64,000 nucleotides of DNA from Adenophora triphylla var. japonica (GCA_022495995.1 JAFEMH010000519.1:62001-126000), one strand, 5' to 3'; numbered from the stretch's first letter, positions 32,918 to 45,600 are shown. Notes: generated by a model from the letters alone, not told the origin. Program-made: numbers and translations.

Positions 32918-34225
32918 TAATGGATAAAAATCCACGTGTAATAAACCTTGCAAGTGTACAAGTCACCGAAGTAGCAATGTACAATAGTAGGAGTCGAACC
33001 ACAGAGACTTGTGTGAATAGCAAGTGAATTTAATTAATGTAAAAATAACCAAGGGTTTTTGTTTTGATTGATTAATTAAACTACTAAAGAAATAAACTAA
33101 AAATACTGAAATTAAAGAAAACAAGCAAACACGTAGCAAGGATTTAACCAGATTAAAGGAATTCACGGATTGGATTTCATAGTTGTCTTCTTTCTACGCT
33201 AATGTTTATAAAAATACCAATCTCGTTCAAAGACTCTTTCACTAGACTAAGGGTTGGGACGTTAGATGTTCGAATTGCAACCGTAATATTTATATCGTAT
33301 TGTAAATTTCGGTAGGTCAAAACAATATTCAAGAAATTCATTAAGCAAATAAGAAATATATGAATCTAGGTTTTCTTGAATTTCGGTAGGTCAACAATTA
33401 AACCTAATTGATGAAATAGTGATCTTTTTATAAATTGTCCACGATAGTGCCACAATCTAAACCAAATAAATTGAATGATATATATTTCACCAAATAAGAA
33501 GAGAAAGTTTGGAAGAATTAAAAATCAATCAAGCATAGAAATTAGACAACAACTACATCCAATCCATGAAAAAGAAAAATTAGCTACCCATATTCATAAT
33601 AAAATTACAAAAATTAAAATAAAGAAAAATAAACCTGAACTTTGAATCGTAATAAAAAGAAACAATCCACTTGTTCTATGCTTTGTTTCCTGGCAATAGT
33701 GTCACGACTCCCGTCCTCTCTCACATGCTGGAACAATTATTTACTTTATTTTATACCTAGGTTGCCAAAGAAAACGTGGGACAAGCCATCCCGTTCAATC
33801 AGGCCAAAAATAGGCCCAAACCAAGCCCAAAACAAGGCCCAAATCCCATAAATCCGGCCCTTGGGCGGTCGCCCAGCTCCCTGCGAGGTCGCCCAATTGA
33901 ACAGTCTTTGCATTTTGTTTCCTTCAGGTTTTTAGACACAGTTGTACTTTGGTCACTGTACTTTTCAGCTTTGCACTTTAGTCACTAAACTTTTCATATT
34001 TTCACTTTGGCCCCTGAACTTTTATAATATCATATTCCTCTCAAATTTTCCAAAATTACAGTTTGGTCCCTGAATTTCCAAAATAAGCTTTTTCTCCTTT
34101 TTTCAGCAAGTGCACTTTAACCCCTGTACTTTTAAAACACTACAAAATACATTAAATTCTTAAAATTTCGAACAGAAAATAAGCTTGGAAACATATCTTT
34201 TGGATGGATAAAACCACATCCATCA
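32918..34225 (-). repeat. LTR of Athila-like element, copy B
   Basis: It matches 2129-3436 over its full 1308 bp with few substitutions and includes the GGGCGGTCGCCC palindrome near 33863. Target flanks differ after 34466, where copy B is deleted relative to A. Confidence 0.7.
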
Positions 34226-34469
34226 AAAAGTTGTGTATAATCCATCACTAATTCGTATCCTAATACAGATATTTTTGGTCAGGGTGAGAGGTTTTCCAAA
34301 ATATAGCATTTTTGTGCAAAAATAAAGTATAATAGTTAATAATATGAAAGTCCGTTGAAATTACGATAGTTATAAATGAATTTAAGCTATTAATAAAAAT
34401 GTTTAATCAGTTTTTTTTGTTCTTTTACTAAATGAAATTAATTTTTTCTTTATTTAAAAAAAAATGGCT

Positions 34470-36010
34470 AAAATGTATGTCTAAAACATTCAGATTTTTT
34501 CTTGATTGATCAAGAACAAAAGAAAAATTAAGCATATATTTTGGTAACAGAGTGAGTAATAATGTTGGCCATTTTTTTGGAAGCCAATTCATAAATCTTT
34601 TCTGCTTCGCTAATATTGATAACAAATAGCCTTGAAGGGTATAAACTGAGGTACGAATATGGGCTAGTCTGGGCAAGACCCAAAGGAATTGGGTCCTAAA
34701 CATAATCTACTCAAGTCTCATGTACGATGAAGAAAATGGGCTTCCCTACCTTCCTTGTCATGGCCTTCTCGTCGTTTCCCCTATGTCAACCTAGACGTCG
34801 CAGGCGTACAAAGACAGGCCCAATAACACCGAGGAAGGCCTCCCTCCAAGGCCGAGCAAGGCTCCCTTTGAAAGAGTAAGTTTTTAGGAAACAAGTTGTT
34901 TCCTTTTTCGAAACAAATCAATGTTTTTCAGAAGTTGATTTTGGGACTTTCATGAAAAAAATTATGTTGTCCTATTATGAAAAGGACTTTGTTAATATTG
35001 TAAATATCTTTTATTTATGTACATAGATTTATATTAGGACTAACCTACCAATAAATCTCTTTCCTTGTGAGTGTGCTTCATGTTTCCTTATAGGATTTGG
35101 AAACTCACATAAGGAATGTGTTGAATTCGTGAAGATCTTCTCAAAGGAGCATATAAATACAAAGAGATCAGCACAAGAGAAGACACTGTTTTTTAGAGAG
35201 AAAAATACTTTTGTACTTCACGGTTCATAATTGTGTTTTTAGGTTGTGAGTGAAGGTTGTGACTTACATCCGAACTCACATCTAGGTTTTTGTCAAGTTC
35301 TTTGTTTTACTTATGATTGAAATAGAGTCTACTTGGGAAAGAGAGTCTGTTCTTGTCATAAAAGGTGATTAGAACTTGTTTAGTATTTTCGTATTTTAGT
35401 TTTCACTTATTCGTGTTTTTGTAAACAACAAAGTTTTTAATAGTGATATTTTTTTGGGCTTAAGCCTGGTTTGCTGGGATCAAAACCAGTGAACGTTTAT
35501 AATTCTTGTTTTTACTTTTTATTCCGCTGCATTATTTGTGGATGTGTGAACAGTTGTGTGTCACATCTGTACTCACCTCCGTTAACTGTTGAAGTTGATT
35601 GTGCTTCCTAGCTACACGAAACTTTTAATTGGTATCAAAGCCAACTCTCGAAATATTACTGAGTGTTGATCTAGAAAGTGTAGTCATAATGGAATGCCAA
35701 AATCATCAAAACAGGCTTCCTGTCTTGGATGGCACAAATTATTCTCTTTGGAAGTCTAAAATGCATAATCACATCAAAGGAATTGATGAAAGGGCATGGA
35801 TGTGTATCCTTGCGGTCTGGCAACATCCTACTGTTGAGAAAATGCCTGAATCTGGTATTGGTGAGTCTGTTTTTGAGAGGAAACCTGAAGAAAGGTGGAC
35901 TCTTGATGAAATACATGTTGCTAATTATAATTTGAAAGCAATGGGTGTTATTTCCAGTCATATTTCTTGAAATATGTACAAACGCATCAAAATCACAAAA
36001 TTTTGTTAAA
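34470..36010 (+). mobile_element. Copia 5' fragment: LTR, PBS and start of gag (copy B)
   Basis: LTR-like sequence (TATAAATA box near 35152; LTR end about 35612-35628) is followed by TGGTATCAAAGCC at 35630, a tRNA-Met-type PBS, and by a gag start. After about 36000 the coding similarity ends. The same LTR fragment occurs in copy A, where the PBS and gag have been deleted. Confidence 0.75.
35689..35970 (+). pseudogene. Copia gag N-terminus, truncated
   Basis: From ATG the frame reads MECQNHQNRLPVLDGTNYSL, then WKSKMHNHIKGIDERAW and RWTLDEIHVANYNLKAMGVI. This is the standard Copia gag opening (LDGTNYxxWKxxM, IDERAW, KPEExWT). It stops after 93 codons, well short of a full gag, and no knuckle or pol follows. 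It is a dead fragment left by truncation of the element. Confidence 0.85.
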
Positions 36011-36054
36011 ACTTTGTTTTTCAAGGTAACCATATTTTATTTTATTTATTTTTT

Positions 36055-36140
36055 TCAACAACAAGTGGGGAGGTGAGGGTTCGAACCTTTAGCACACATT
36101 GAAGGTGTGACTTGACTTTTACCACTGGGCCACTCCTTTG
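36055..36140 (-). mobile_element. Possible tRNA-derived SINE fragment
   Basis: The minus strand has an A-box-like TGGCCCAGTGGT and, about 50 bp on, a B-box GGTTCGAACCC, followed by an A-rich tail (complement of the T-rich tract 36036-36056). I found no clear target duplication. It lies in the part of copy B deleted from copy A. Confidence 0.45.
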
Positions 36141-36992
36141 TAGACTATGAGGTTTTCAAAAAAGGTGTGTTTTTTTTTACATAAATAATTCATTTGTTTT
36201 AAAATTAAAATGCTTAGTTTTAGTGACAATATTCCCTAGCAAGTCTCGCAGTTTTAACTGACATATATAAATATTTTAAGGGCAAATAAAAATTAAGGCT
36301 TGATAATATAGGGAAATCTTTCAAGCAGGACCCGCTATTTTTTCGTGGCCATATAAGAGCTCTAAATGTAATTATTTTTCTAGTTAACGGATTTTTGAAG
36401 TAATTCGTTAAAAAACTGTTAAGTAGCATGTGAGTAGCACGTGTTTAATGATATTGTTAGTTTAAATTTGTTATCCATATTAAGGGGTTAGTTTAAATTT
36501 CCTTAATTAAAAGGATTGAAAATAAAATTTTTTTTCAACCCTTCTTCCTCTTCCCTTTCCTACCACCACAATCACCATCATTTACAACCATCACTTTTGA
36601 CACAACCATCATAAAAGCAAACCACCACCTTCCTCCCACACACCACCATCAACACAAACCCATCACCATTGGTAGGAAAACAGGCTAGAAGGGGGGGGAT
36701 AGTTTGTTTAAATTATTTAAAAAAAACATTTTGAAAATAGCCAAGTAATATATCAAAAGCTAAACCGTTGTTAACCGGTTACACATCGGATAATATATTA
36801 CTGATTTACACATTCAAATCGATTAAGTAAAAAGGAGTTTCAAAGCAAGTTAAAATATCATGCAAATGTATTCCAATAAATAAGGCAAGGTTATAACCGA
36901 TGATAGAGTTCAACCGGTGACAAGACAAGTTAAATGAGCAAATACACAAACAAGAAGAGATGGCTATTTAGAGAGGTTCACAGTGTTCTAAA

Positions 36993-37440
36993 TAGTTTAG
37001 TTGACAACTGAGAAATTACTGATAAGTTAAGTTCTCAGTTGTTTGGTCACCAAAGTTGGCGGTCATCGAAGTTGATCGTGTTATTATTAGTTTAGTTGAC
37101 AACTGATAAATTACTGATAATTTAAGTTCAATTGTTTGGTCGCTGAAATTAGTGGTCGTCGGAGTTGATCGTGTTTTAGTAGTTTAGTTGACAACTGAGA
37201 ACATACTTCACTAATAAGTTAAGTTCTCAATTGTTTGGTCCCCGGAGTTGGTGGTCGCCAGAGTTGATGGTGTTCTTAGTTGTTTAGTTGACAACTGAGA
37301 ATCGTCGGAGTTGGTGGTCGCCGGAGTTGATCGTGTATTAGTAGTTTAGTTGAAAACTGAGAACTTACCGATAAGTTCTAAGTTGTTTGGTCCACAAAAA
37401 GGTCATCGGAGTAAAAAAAAAACTCGTCGGAGTTGGTGGT
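36993..37440. repeat. Minisatellite, ~95-bp unit (copy B)
   Basis: Unit starts lie near 36993, 37088, 37180, 37279 and 37342. The last interval is about 33 bp shorter than in copy A because TTACTGATAAGTTAAG and adjacent bases are missing. Confidence 0.8.
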
Positions 37441-37655
37441 TACCGGAGTTATTGATCGGAGAAGACGGGAAGGAGTGACCTATGGTGATGGTGGTTGGAG
37501 AGAAAGTAAACCGATAAATAGGGTATACTTGGTAAATGATGGGAGGATGAACTTAGTAAAATAAGAATGAAATTGTACTAATTAAGCTAGGGACTATATG
37601 GTTAGATGAAATATTCCTTTATTAGGTGATAAAATTGGTAAGTTTAAGTAAATAT

Positions 37656-38652
37656 AAGATAAATTCCCTTCAAGTTTTTTAAGTCTAAGTGAAATTTGAC
37701 CAAAATTTTATGTAAATTTGATCATCCTCAATAAAACACTAAATATTATTATGAATGGTATTTGTAATTTTGATGAAATGTTTTGAAGTTCATGAGGATA
37801 ACCTATCTATAGTATAAATCACAAAGGGGATGAACAGTTGAATGAACAGTTTCATCTGGCGAATTTCCCATTTTGCTCTCACTAAGTTGTCTCTTTCCCA
37901 TTTTGCCCTTAAATTTTTTTTTTAAAATTTAAATTTTTTTTTTTAAATTAAAATATTTTTTTTAATTAATTTTTTTTTTTAATTTAAAAAAAAAAAACCA
38001 CGTGTCCTTGGACACGGACTTTTACTAGTTTTTTATAAATTTGGACGAGTTAACCACAAAAATAAAGTGTGATTGTCTTATCTTCCCGTCCCAAAAATGA
38101 ATGATCATTTTTAGAGAAATTTCGTCTAAAAATGAATAATCTTTTTGCAAAAAAAAAATAAAAATTGTAACTAAATATTCTGTTTTTGCTTTTCACTATT
38201 CATTATATGAGGATTCATGTTAATTGATCATAAATTATTTTGGAACTAAATATTTGTTATGTAATAGTATTATATATTAGAAAAACTAAAATTTTTAAAA
38301 GTAAATAGCAAAAAAATTCATACGCCTTAATTATGAAAATTTACAAAATATTTAATTTCTTATTTATTATTTTTAAATGAAAAATGGACATTCTCCATTC
38401 ATTTGAGGGAGAGAATTATTTTTAAATGAAAAATAGACATTCTCTATTTATGTTTACAACTTTTGGGGAAAATTAGTGTGTATCCAAAGTATAAAGATTA
38501 AAACTGTTAAAAATAAACAACGAGGGTTAAAACCGAAATTTAAGCAAACTACAATGGTTCAAAATGTTGATTGGCCTACAAAGTACTTCCTCCGTCTCAT
38601 TTTGGTTGGCCACATTTAACTTTTAATAGTCGTCTCAAGTAAACTTTGACCA

Positions 38653-38725
<73 letters not shown>

Positions 38726-39487
38726 ATTTAATTATCATATTGAAATTCTAAAAAAAATTGATAGATTATTAAGCAATTTATTAATAACAATTTCTAGAAT
38801 TTCATTAGTATGAATAATTTAACATTAACAAATTCACTAATTTTGACCACCAAAAGTTAAATGTGACCAAATAAAATGAGACGAAGGGAGTAATTTGTTC
38901 GAATCATACATCCTTATCAAATTTTATTAGAATTATATATAGTGACGTTGAATATGACATTGGCAACTTGCTTTAAGACTATCCTCGTCAGTGACCTCAA
39001 CCCAATCCAATATCAAATAAAATATTAATTTCTCTGACTTTCATATACACCACTCCCAACCTTATATAATTTATACTGACATCAGTGATCCAACCCAACC
39101 CAACCTTTTAATAAAAAATTTTTTTTTTTTACTTTAACTTACCTAAAATACTTATCATTTTATTTTTTAAAATAATTTATTAGTAAAACTATTTATAAAA
39201 TTACCCGCACAATTATTAAAAATAATTACCCATACAATTATAAAAAAATATGAATTTTGATATATTTTTTTATTTTATATAATTATATAAAATATACTCC
39301 CACATGCTCAAATTATATGGTGGAGATCCTTGAATAACATTGGCAACTTGCTTTAAGAGGCCATCATTATATAGTCTTGCCTCCCATATGCTCAAATTAT
39401 ATGGTGGATATCCTTGAATATGACATTGGCAACTTGCCTTGAGGGGCCGCAATCACTTTCAGATATTAAGTTAAGTACGGCCTCGGC
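37656..39487. other. AT-rich non-coding region, mostly deleted from copy A
   Basis: The first 250 bp match 24461-24696 in copy A; the rest (about 37905-39487) is missing there. It contains A/T homopolymer stretches, a dispersed repeat that is the reverse complement of 4190-4330, a Stowaway-like MITE, and two tandem copies of a motif TATATGGTGGAGATCCTTG (about 39315 and 39400) that recurs near 51015. No gene is visible. Confidence 0.6.
38586..38890. mobile_element. Stowaway-like MITE with (AT)n core (copy B)
   Basis: Ends are CTTCCTCCGTCTCATTTTGG and, inverted, CCAAATAAAATGAGACGAAG plus GGAG, flanked by TA. Internal inverted pairs GGCCACATTTAACTTTT / AAAAGTTAAATGTGACC extend the terminal repeats. 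A pure AT dinucleotide run of about 62 bases lies at 38661-38722. Confidence 0.85.
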
Positions 39488-39495
39488 CTAGATAT

Positions 39496-40457
39496 TAGGT
39501 CGATCAATTTTACCCATTATCCAAGAACCCGCTCAATTCAACTCTCTAGTTATCCGACCCGATCCAAGTCATTAACAATTTCGGGTTAAAGCGAGTTACC
39601 CGCTTTAACCCGTTAAATTTAACGGGTTAAAGCGGGTCAACTCGTCAACCCGTCTCAACCCGTTATATTTATATTGATAGGGAGATAAACCAAAATAAAC
39701 TTAGTTTTAACCCCCTGCCCCCACCCACCCCACCAACCCCCCTAACCCCCCCCCCCATCAGATAAGAAAAAATTTAATCATTAAATTTTTTTAACAACCC
39801 CCAACCCCTGCCCTCCCACCCCCGCCCCTCCCCCACCCTACCCCTTCGTGTCAAAAAAAAAATTAAACATTTTAAATTTATTTTTAACCACCCCAGCCCC
39901 AACCCTACCCCACCCCCCGCCCCCTACCCCAGCCTCCCGGTCAAAAAAAAAAAATTAAACATTTTAAATTTATTTTTAACCACCCCCAAATTTCTCCCAC
40001 CCCTACCCCACCCTCTACACCACCCCCTGTGTCAAAAAAAATTAAACATTTAAATTTATTTTTAATCACCCCACCCCCACCCCTACCCACCCCCGCCCCT
40101 ACACCACCACCCCCCGGGTCAAAAAAAAAAAATTAAACATTTTAAATTTATTTTTAACTATCCCACCCACGCCCCCCGCCCCCAAACTCCCAACCCCACC
40201 CCACTCACTACTACCACCTCCTACCCCCACCACACCCCACCCCCACCGTCGGGTCAAAAAAATTAATTTATTTTTGAAAATTATTTTTCTAGTCGAGTAA
40301 TTCAAAAGAAAAAAAGAGAGTTGAGCTTATCGGGTTATTCGAGTCGACCCGCCTCATTCGACCCGTATGTTAAACGGGTTGTAACAGGTATTACTCGTCT
40401 CAACCCGTTACCCGCTTTAATCCGGCTCAACCCGACCCGACCCGATTGACAGGTCTA
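39496..40457. mobile_element. hAT-like non-autonomous element with C-rich tandem repeats (copy B, complete)
   Basis: The 962-bp element is flanked by the 8-bp duplication CTAGATAT (39488-39495, 40458-40465), the hAT hallmark. The related repeat at 51960 shows the uninterrupted sequence CTAGATATTTTAT. Terminal similarity is short (TAGGTCGATCAAT against TAGACCTGTCAAT). Inside are AACCCG-rich stretches and the C-rich repeat array. No transposase is encoded. Confidence 0.75.
39710..40255. repeat. Tandem repeats alternating AT blocks and C-runs (copy B)
   Basis: This is the same unit type as 24880-25430, with five to six units. C-run lengths differ between the copies, including a run of nine C at about 39749. 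Potential G-quadruplexes lie on the minus strand. Confidence 0.85.
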
Positions 40458-41387
40458 CTAGATATATTATATCACTACAGATATGTATAAATTCAATCCC
40501 ACAGAGATGGGCCACTCCTTAATTAAACATCTTATCTAATGTGGATATGGTTATTAATGCTGGAGGCTAGAGATAGTTAACCGAACGAAGAACAAGAACA
40601 ATTATGAAAGCCTAAGCTTTTTCTCTACTAATCAAAATCAAAACTAAGTTGTTTTCAAACCCTAAAACAAGTTATATTTAATTAGAAGGCATTTCTCGCA
40701 ATATGAAACAATTCCAAAAGTCTTATATTAAGAAACCTACTAGATGGGTGGCAAAAGTATATGTTACTCTTATTTAACTATTAGTCAGTTATGTTTCCAC
40801 TGCATGATATTAATTAAGCTTAATCAGATAAAGATGAGCCTATGATGGTCTCTTGAAATCGACCTAAAGTGTTAGCCACTACTTGAAACAGCTTCATTAG
40901 CGGCGAAAAATAACGGCATACCGACGATTTTTTTTTTTTAATTTTCATTTGCCGGGATTTTTTTTTTAATTTTCATTTGAGTCCATCGGCAAACACTAAT
41001 ATTACGTCGGTAGTACCTACGGAGCGTGTCCGTCGGTAATATCGACGGATTAATCCGTCGTTGAATAGGCATATAAATATAACCTAGCACCCCTCCCAGC
41101 CATTGTCGCCGCTTACTGGAAATTTCGCTCTCGCAGCACAGTCTGTTTGATTCGCTCTCGGCGCCGCCGTTTATTCGCTCACCTCGTTCACTCGATAATA
41201 TCTCTCTCTCTCCCTCTCTCACTCTCTCTCTCTCTCTCTCTCTCTCGCTCTTTCTCTCCGGATGTGACTTGTGACCGATTCAAATGTATATGTTGTTTGT
41301 TTGTTTAGCCCTTCTCCGCCATTGTTTCTTACTGAAAGATTTGTATAGAAATAAGACAGAGAGGTGACGTGATTTGGAATCTGTCTA
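40458..41387 (+). repeat. Dispersed repeat X with CACTA terminus and promoter-like segment (copy B)
   Basis: The left part matches the other X copies. CACTACTTGAAACAG starts at 40877 and is followed by ACCGACGGA / TCCGTCGGTA motifs, TATAAATA at 41072-41079, and a CT-rich tract (41203-41250). The repeat breaks at GGAATCT, where the subterminal repeats of another CACTA element begin. Confidence 0.65.
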
Positions 41388-41389
41388 AT

Positions 41390-41700
41390 TTAGAGATGGA
41401 TTCTAATCTGTCTCCAAATTAGAGACGAATTCTGAATCTGTCTCTAATTAAGAGACATATACAAAACCTGTCTCTAAACTTTGGAGACATATGTTGAATC
41501 AAAGACATATTTTAATCTGTCTCTAATTTAGAGACACATTTTTTAATCTGTTTCTAATTTAATAACAGATTCAACATCTGTCTCTAAAATTTAGAGACAT
41601 AGTTTGTATCTATCTCTAAATTAGAGACGGGTTTAAAATATGTCTCTAATTTAGGGATACATTCAACATATGTAGCTAAAATAGATTTTTTTTATTTTCT
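41390..41700. repeat. CACTA subterminal repeats (left zone)
   Basis: About ten copies of CTGTCTCTAATTTAGAGACA-like motifs, many self-complementary, sit here. Equivalent motifs (CATATCTGTCTCTAAATTAG) lie in 46790-46990. CACTA transposases bind such subterminal arrays. Confidence 0.7.
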
Positions 41701-41859
41701 CTATTTTAGGAACGGACAATAGCATTTATTTTTAAAATTTTTTTTAGTAAATAAAACTGTTTGAGATATTATTTAGTAGGGAAATTATTTATAAAAAGTT
41801 ATATAAAAAAGTTAATATTTTTTTTAAGAAATTAAAGTATATAATAGATTGTTTATTTT

Positions 41860-42120
41860 TTATACCCTATACCCTAAACCCTAAATCATATACCTATACC
41901 CTAAACCCGAAATCCCTATATCCTAAACCCTAAACCATATATCTATACCCTAAACCCTAAATCCCTATATCCTAAACCTAAATCATATACATATATCTTA
42001 TACCTTATACCCTAAATCGTATACCTATACCTTATACCTTATACCCTATATCCTAAATCGTATACCTATACCTTATACCCTATATCCTAAATCGTATACC
42101 TATACCTTATACCTTATACA
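41860..42120. repeat. Degenerate telomere-like block, CCCTAAA orientation (copy B)
   Basis: This is the counterpart of 26310-26520 in copy A, with one additional ACCTATACCTTATACCC-type repeat. The opposite-orientation block follows at 43040-43620. Confidence 0.85.
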
Positions 42121-42706
42121 ATTTTAATTAAATTAAATTACCTTTGTGGCGGAATTATTCCGTTGGAGGTTATTACAATTTTAGTTAAAAAAAAATTGGA
42201 TAAATAAAACTATTTGAGATGCTAGTTAGTAGTGAATTTTTTTTACAAAAAGTTATATTAAAGAGAATTTGACCCGAAAGTTCCTTTTGGAACAAATCAC
42301 TTCCCCTCAAGTTCCTCATTAAATCAAAATGACCTGGAAGTTCTTATGTAGTAATATATAATACTGCATGTAATATTATTATATTCACTCATACGTGAAT
42401 ATAATACTGCATCTATAATACAACATGGTGAAGGAACTTCTCGGGCAATATGATACTTTTTTAGAACTTCTCGGTCACTCTCCCTATATTAAAAAAATTT
42501 AATAATTTTAAATAAATGAAAGTATATAATAGAAAAAAAGAGGGACGGAAAATAGCATTTACATTTTTAATTTTTTTTAATAAATAAAACTATTTGAGAT
42601 GTTATTTAATAGGGAATTTTTTTACAAAAAGTTATATAAACAAAGTTAACAGTTTTTAAAGAAATGAAAGTATATAATAGTTTTTAAAGAAATGAAAGTA
42701 TATAGA

Positions 42707-43030
42707 TTTTTTATTTTTTATAAATTTTTTATTGAATAGGAAATAATATTTTAGACTTTTGTTTACTACATACATTTTTTACAAAAAGGTATAGAAAAAA
42801 AGGTAGAAAAAAAAAACTAAACAAACGAAAGTATATAAAAGAAAAGAGGGAAGGACTATCCTTTATTTATTTTTTATTTTTTATAAATTTTTCATTTAAT
42901 AGGAAATAATATTTTAGACTTTTGTTTACAACATACATTTTTTCAAAAAGGCATAGAAAAAAAGATAGAAAAAAACAAAACAAACGAAATTATATAAAAG
43001 AAAAGGGGGACGAACTATCCTTTATTTATT
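42707..43030. repeat. ~160-bp tandem repeat, two copies (copy B)
   Basis: Units match the second and third units of the three-unit array in copy A (27108-27578), each ending GGACTATCC or GACGAACTATCC then TTTATT. Confidence 0.85.
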
Positions 43031-43039
43031 TTTATTTTT

Positions 43040-44660
43040 TAGGGTATAAGATATATGATAAATGGTTTAGAGTATAAGGTATATGATAAATGATTTATGT
43101 TATATGATATAAGGTTTAGGGTGTATGGGTTGAACGGAATAAAAGTGACGGACTAGGCCCTACGTACGAAGCCCAACAATTCAGACATTAGTACAGCAAT
43201 ACCATTGAATCGTATATGGTATAAGGTATAAGGTTTAGGATATAAGGTATAATATATAGATATATGATTTAGAGTTTAGTGTATAGGGTTTAAGTTATAA
43301 GATTTAGGGTATATGGTTTAGGATATAAGGTATAATATATAGGTATATGATTTAGAGTTTAGTGTATAGGGTATAAGTTATAAGATTTAGGGTATAGGGT
43401 TTAGGGTATAAGAGATAAGGTATAGTTATATGACTTAGGGTTTAGGTTATAGGGTATAAGGTATAAGGTATAGGTATACGACTTATGATTTAGGGTATAG
43501 TGTATAAGGTATAAGGTTTAGGGTATAGGGTTTAGGGTATATGTATATGATTTAGGGTTTAGGGTTTATGATTTAGGGTATAGGGAATAAGGTATAAGGT
43601 ATATGTATATAAATAAAAAAAGGGACGGTACCCTTAAATTTTATTGATTAAAATAAAATTACAAAGAGGGGGAAAACCAACCTTATCCTTTTAATTTTCT
43701 AACGATTTTTTAATAAAAAATTTAACTTTTTAACAATTTTTTGAAAACAGTTAACTTTTTAACAGTTTCTGTTAATTTGTATTCTGTATATTAACTTTTT
43801 GTTTCTCAATTTTTTTTTGGATAGAGAAGACTATTTTAAACTTTTTTTTTACTACATACATTTTTTGCAAAAAGTTACATAAAAAAAAGTTATGAATTTT
43901 GAAAGAAATAAAACTTAACTTTTTTAAAAGAAATGAAAGTATATAAGAGAAAAAAGGGACGGTAACCTTAAATTTTATTAATTAAAATAAAATTACAAAG
44001 AGGGGACAACCAACCTACCCTTTTATAAATAAGGAGGGACATTTAAGAGCCTTTACCTCAACCTAACTATTACAATTAAATAAAAATAAACATAATCTAA
44101 ACTCTAAATTAATCTAATTAAAATAAAAATTAATCTAAAACATCATTCATTCATCACTACTTTTCGTGGAGTCTTCGACATCGTATTGATATTTTGGATC
44201 CAATAATAAAAGATTCTCTTCATAAGACAAGTCTTGTTGTCTTTTTCCGCTCTAACCCAATCGCCAAGTTAGAGTTGATGTTCCAAGTTTTCACTAGTTA
44301 GATGGAAACGTCTGGTGTATGGTTATATGATATATGGGTTATGATTTAGAGATATGATATGAAGTATATGATTTAAGGTATAAAGTATGAGTGTCTGGTG
44401 ATAGGGTATAGGGTATATGGTATAGGATATGAATTATGGTTTAGGGTATAGGGTATGAGTGTCTGGTGTATGGGTATATGATAAATGGGTCATGATTTAG
44501 AGATATGATATGTGTATATGATACAGAGTATATGATTTAGGGTATAAAATTTGGGTGTCTGGTATATGGGTATATGGTATAGGATAAGAGTTATGGTTTA
44601 GGGTATAGGGTCTGAGTATGTGGTGTATAGGTATATGATATATGTTTACGGGATTGGGTA
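43040..44660. repeat. Telomere-like blocks, TTTAGGG orientation (copy B)
   Basis: Dense units lie at 43040-43620 and scattered ones at 44290-44660, separated by AT-rich DNA containing a direct repeat of about 80 bp (CCTTAAATTTTATTGATTAA at about 43631 and its partner at 43967). The foldback, MITE and ATP-synthase insertions of copy A are absent. Confidence 0.8.
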
Positions 44661-44783
44661 TATTAAAAATTATTTTATTTAAAATTTCTTAACTTTTTTT
44701 ATGTGTATGATATAATATTATTTTATATTTTAAATTATTATTATTATAAACTATGTTTACTAATTATTATAATATAGAAATGA

Positions 44784-45600
44784 GGGATTAGGGGTAGAAT
44801 ATGATTTAAGGAAAGATGAAAAATGTCAATTATTACTTATTATCAATAAATCATATTTTTAGGGTTTGGGTATATATATATGATTTAGGGTTTAGGGTTT
44901 GGGGTATAAATATATGAGATTTGGGATGTAGTAATAAGCATTATTACTATTTCATTTAAAGATTAAATTATTATTATTGTTAATAAATATATTTTTTAAT
45001 AATTTATTACTATCAATTATTACTTAAGTATATTAATATTTCTTAGAAGTTTAAATTAATTAATTATTATTAATAAATTTAAAAATATTAAATTAATGAG
45101 TACTATTATTAATTAATAACATTATTATTTTTGATATTATGTATTATTACGAGTTATTATTAATATTTTTATTCAGTATTATTATTAATTATATAATAAT
45201 TATTATTATTATATTCAATTGTATAAATGAATAATTAACAATAGCGTCATTATTAGTATTATTATTAAGTATTATTACTAATTATATGATTATATTATTA
45301 TTCTTGATATTAGGCATACTACTTTAACTAAAATTTGGGATAAATTAAATAAAAGCATTTAAATATTTTTGATAACTTTTTGTAAATTTCAGTAATAAAA
45401 AAAGTCTAAAATATTTTTTCTTAGTCAATAAAAAAAATGAAAATTACTAGTTATTATTAGTACTATTATTAATATTATTACTGTTTATATAATCAATATT
45501 AATAGTAAATAATTAATTAGTTATATAATTAATAATTCATTAATAACTATTATCGATAATAAATATTATTATTCTTGATATTAGACATAAATATTTTAGT
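44784..45600. other. AT-rich TTATTA-repeat region
   Basis: This region contains almost only A and T, with ATTATTATTAATA-type motifs, and lies immediately right of the duplication end. There is no gene, RNA or inverted-repeat signature apart from a short telomere-like patch (44865-44930). Confidence 0.6.

Larger units (their letters stand above)
30733..34225 (-). mobile_element. Athila-like 5' part (copy B)
   Basis: This is the duplicate of the element at the left window edge: LTR 32918-34225 and internal sequence to the duplication junction. The LTR's first dinucleotide has mutated (TA instead of TG) and the PBS carries two changes. A SINE is inserted at 31460. Confidence 0.65.
30733..44783. 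repeat. Tandem segmental duplication, copy B
   Basis: This is the second, more compact copy of the segment. It starts abruptly inside the Athila-like internal region directly after the sequence TATAGAAATGA, which is also the last sequence shared at the right end (44773-44783). That is the join expected of a head-to-tail tandem duplication. Copy B keeps the empty sites of the copy A Copia, LINE, MITE, foldback and CACTA-fragment insertions. It carries its own SINE insertion and a roughly 1.25-kb deletion at 34466 relative to A. Confidence 0.85.

Noticed and set aside
41203..41250. CT tract as a gene-specific regulatory element
   Set aside because: The same tract occurs in all X copies and varies as a microsatellite, so no specific role can be supported.
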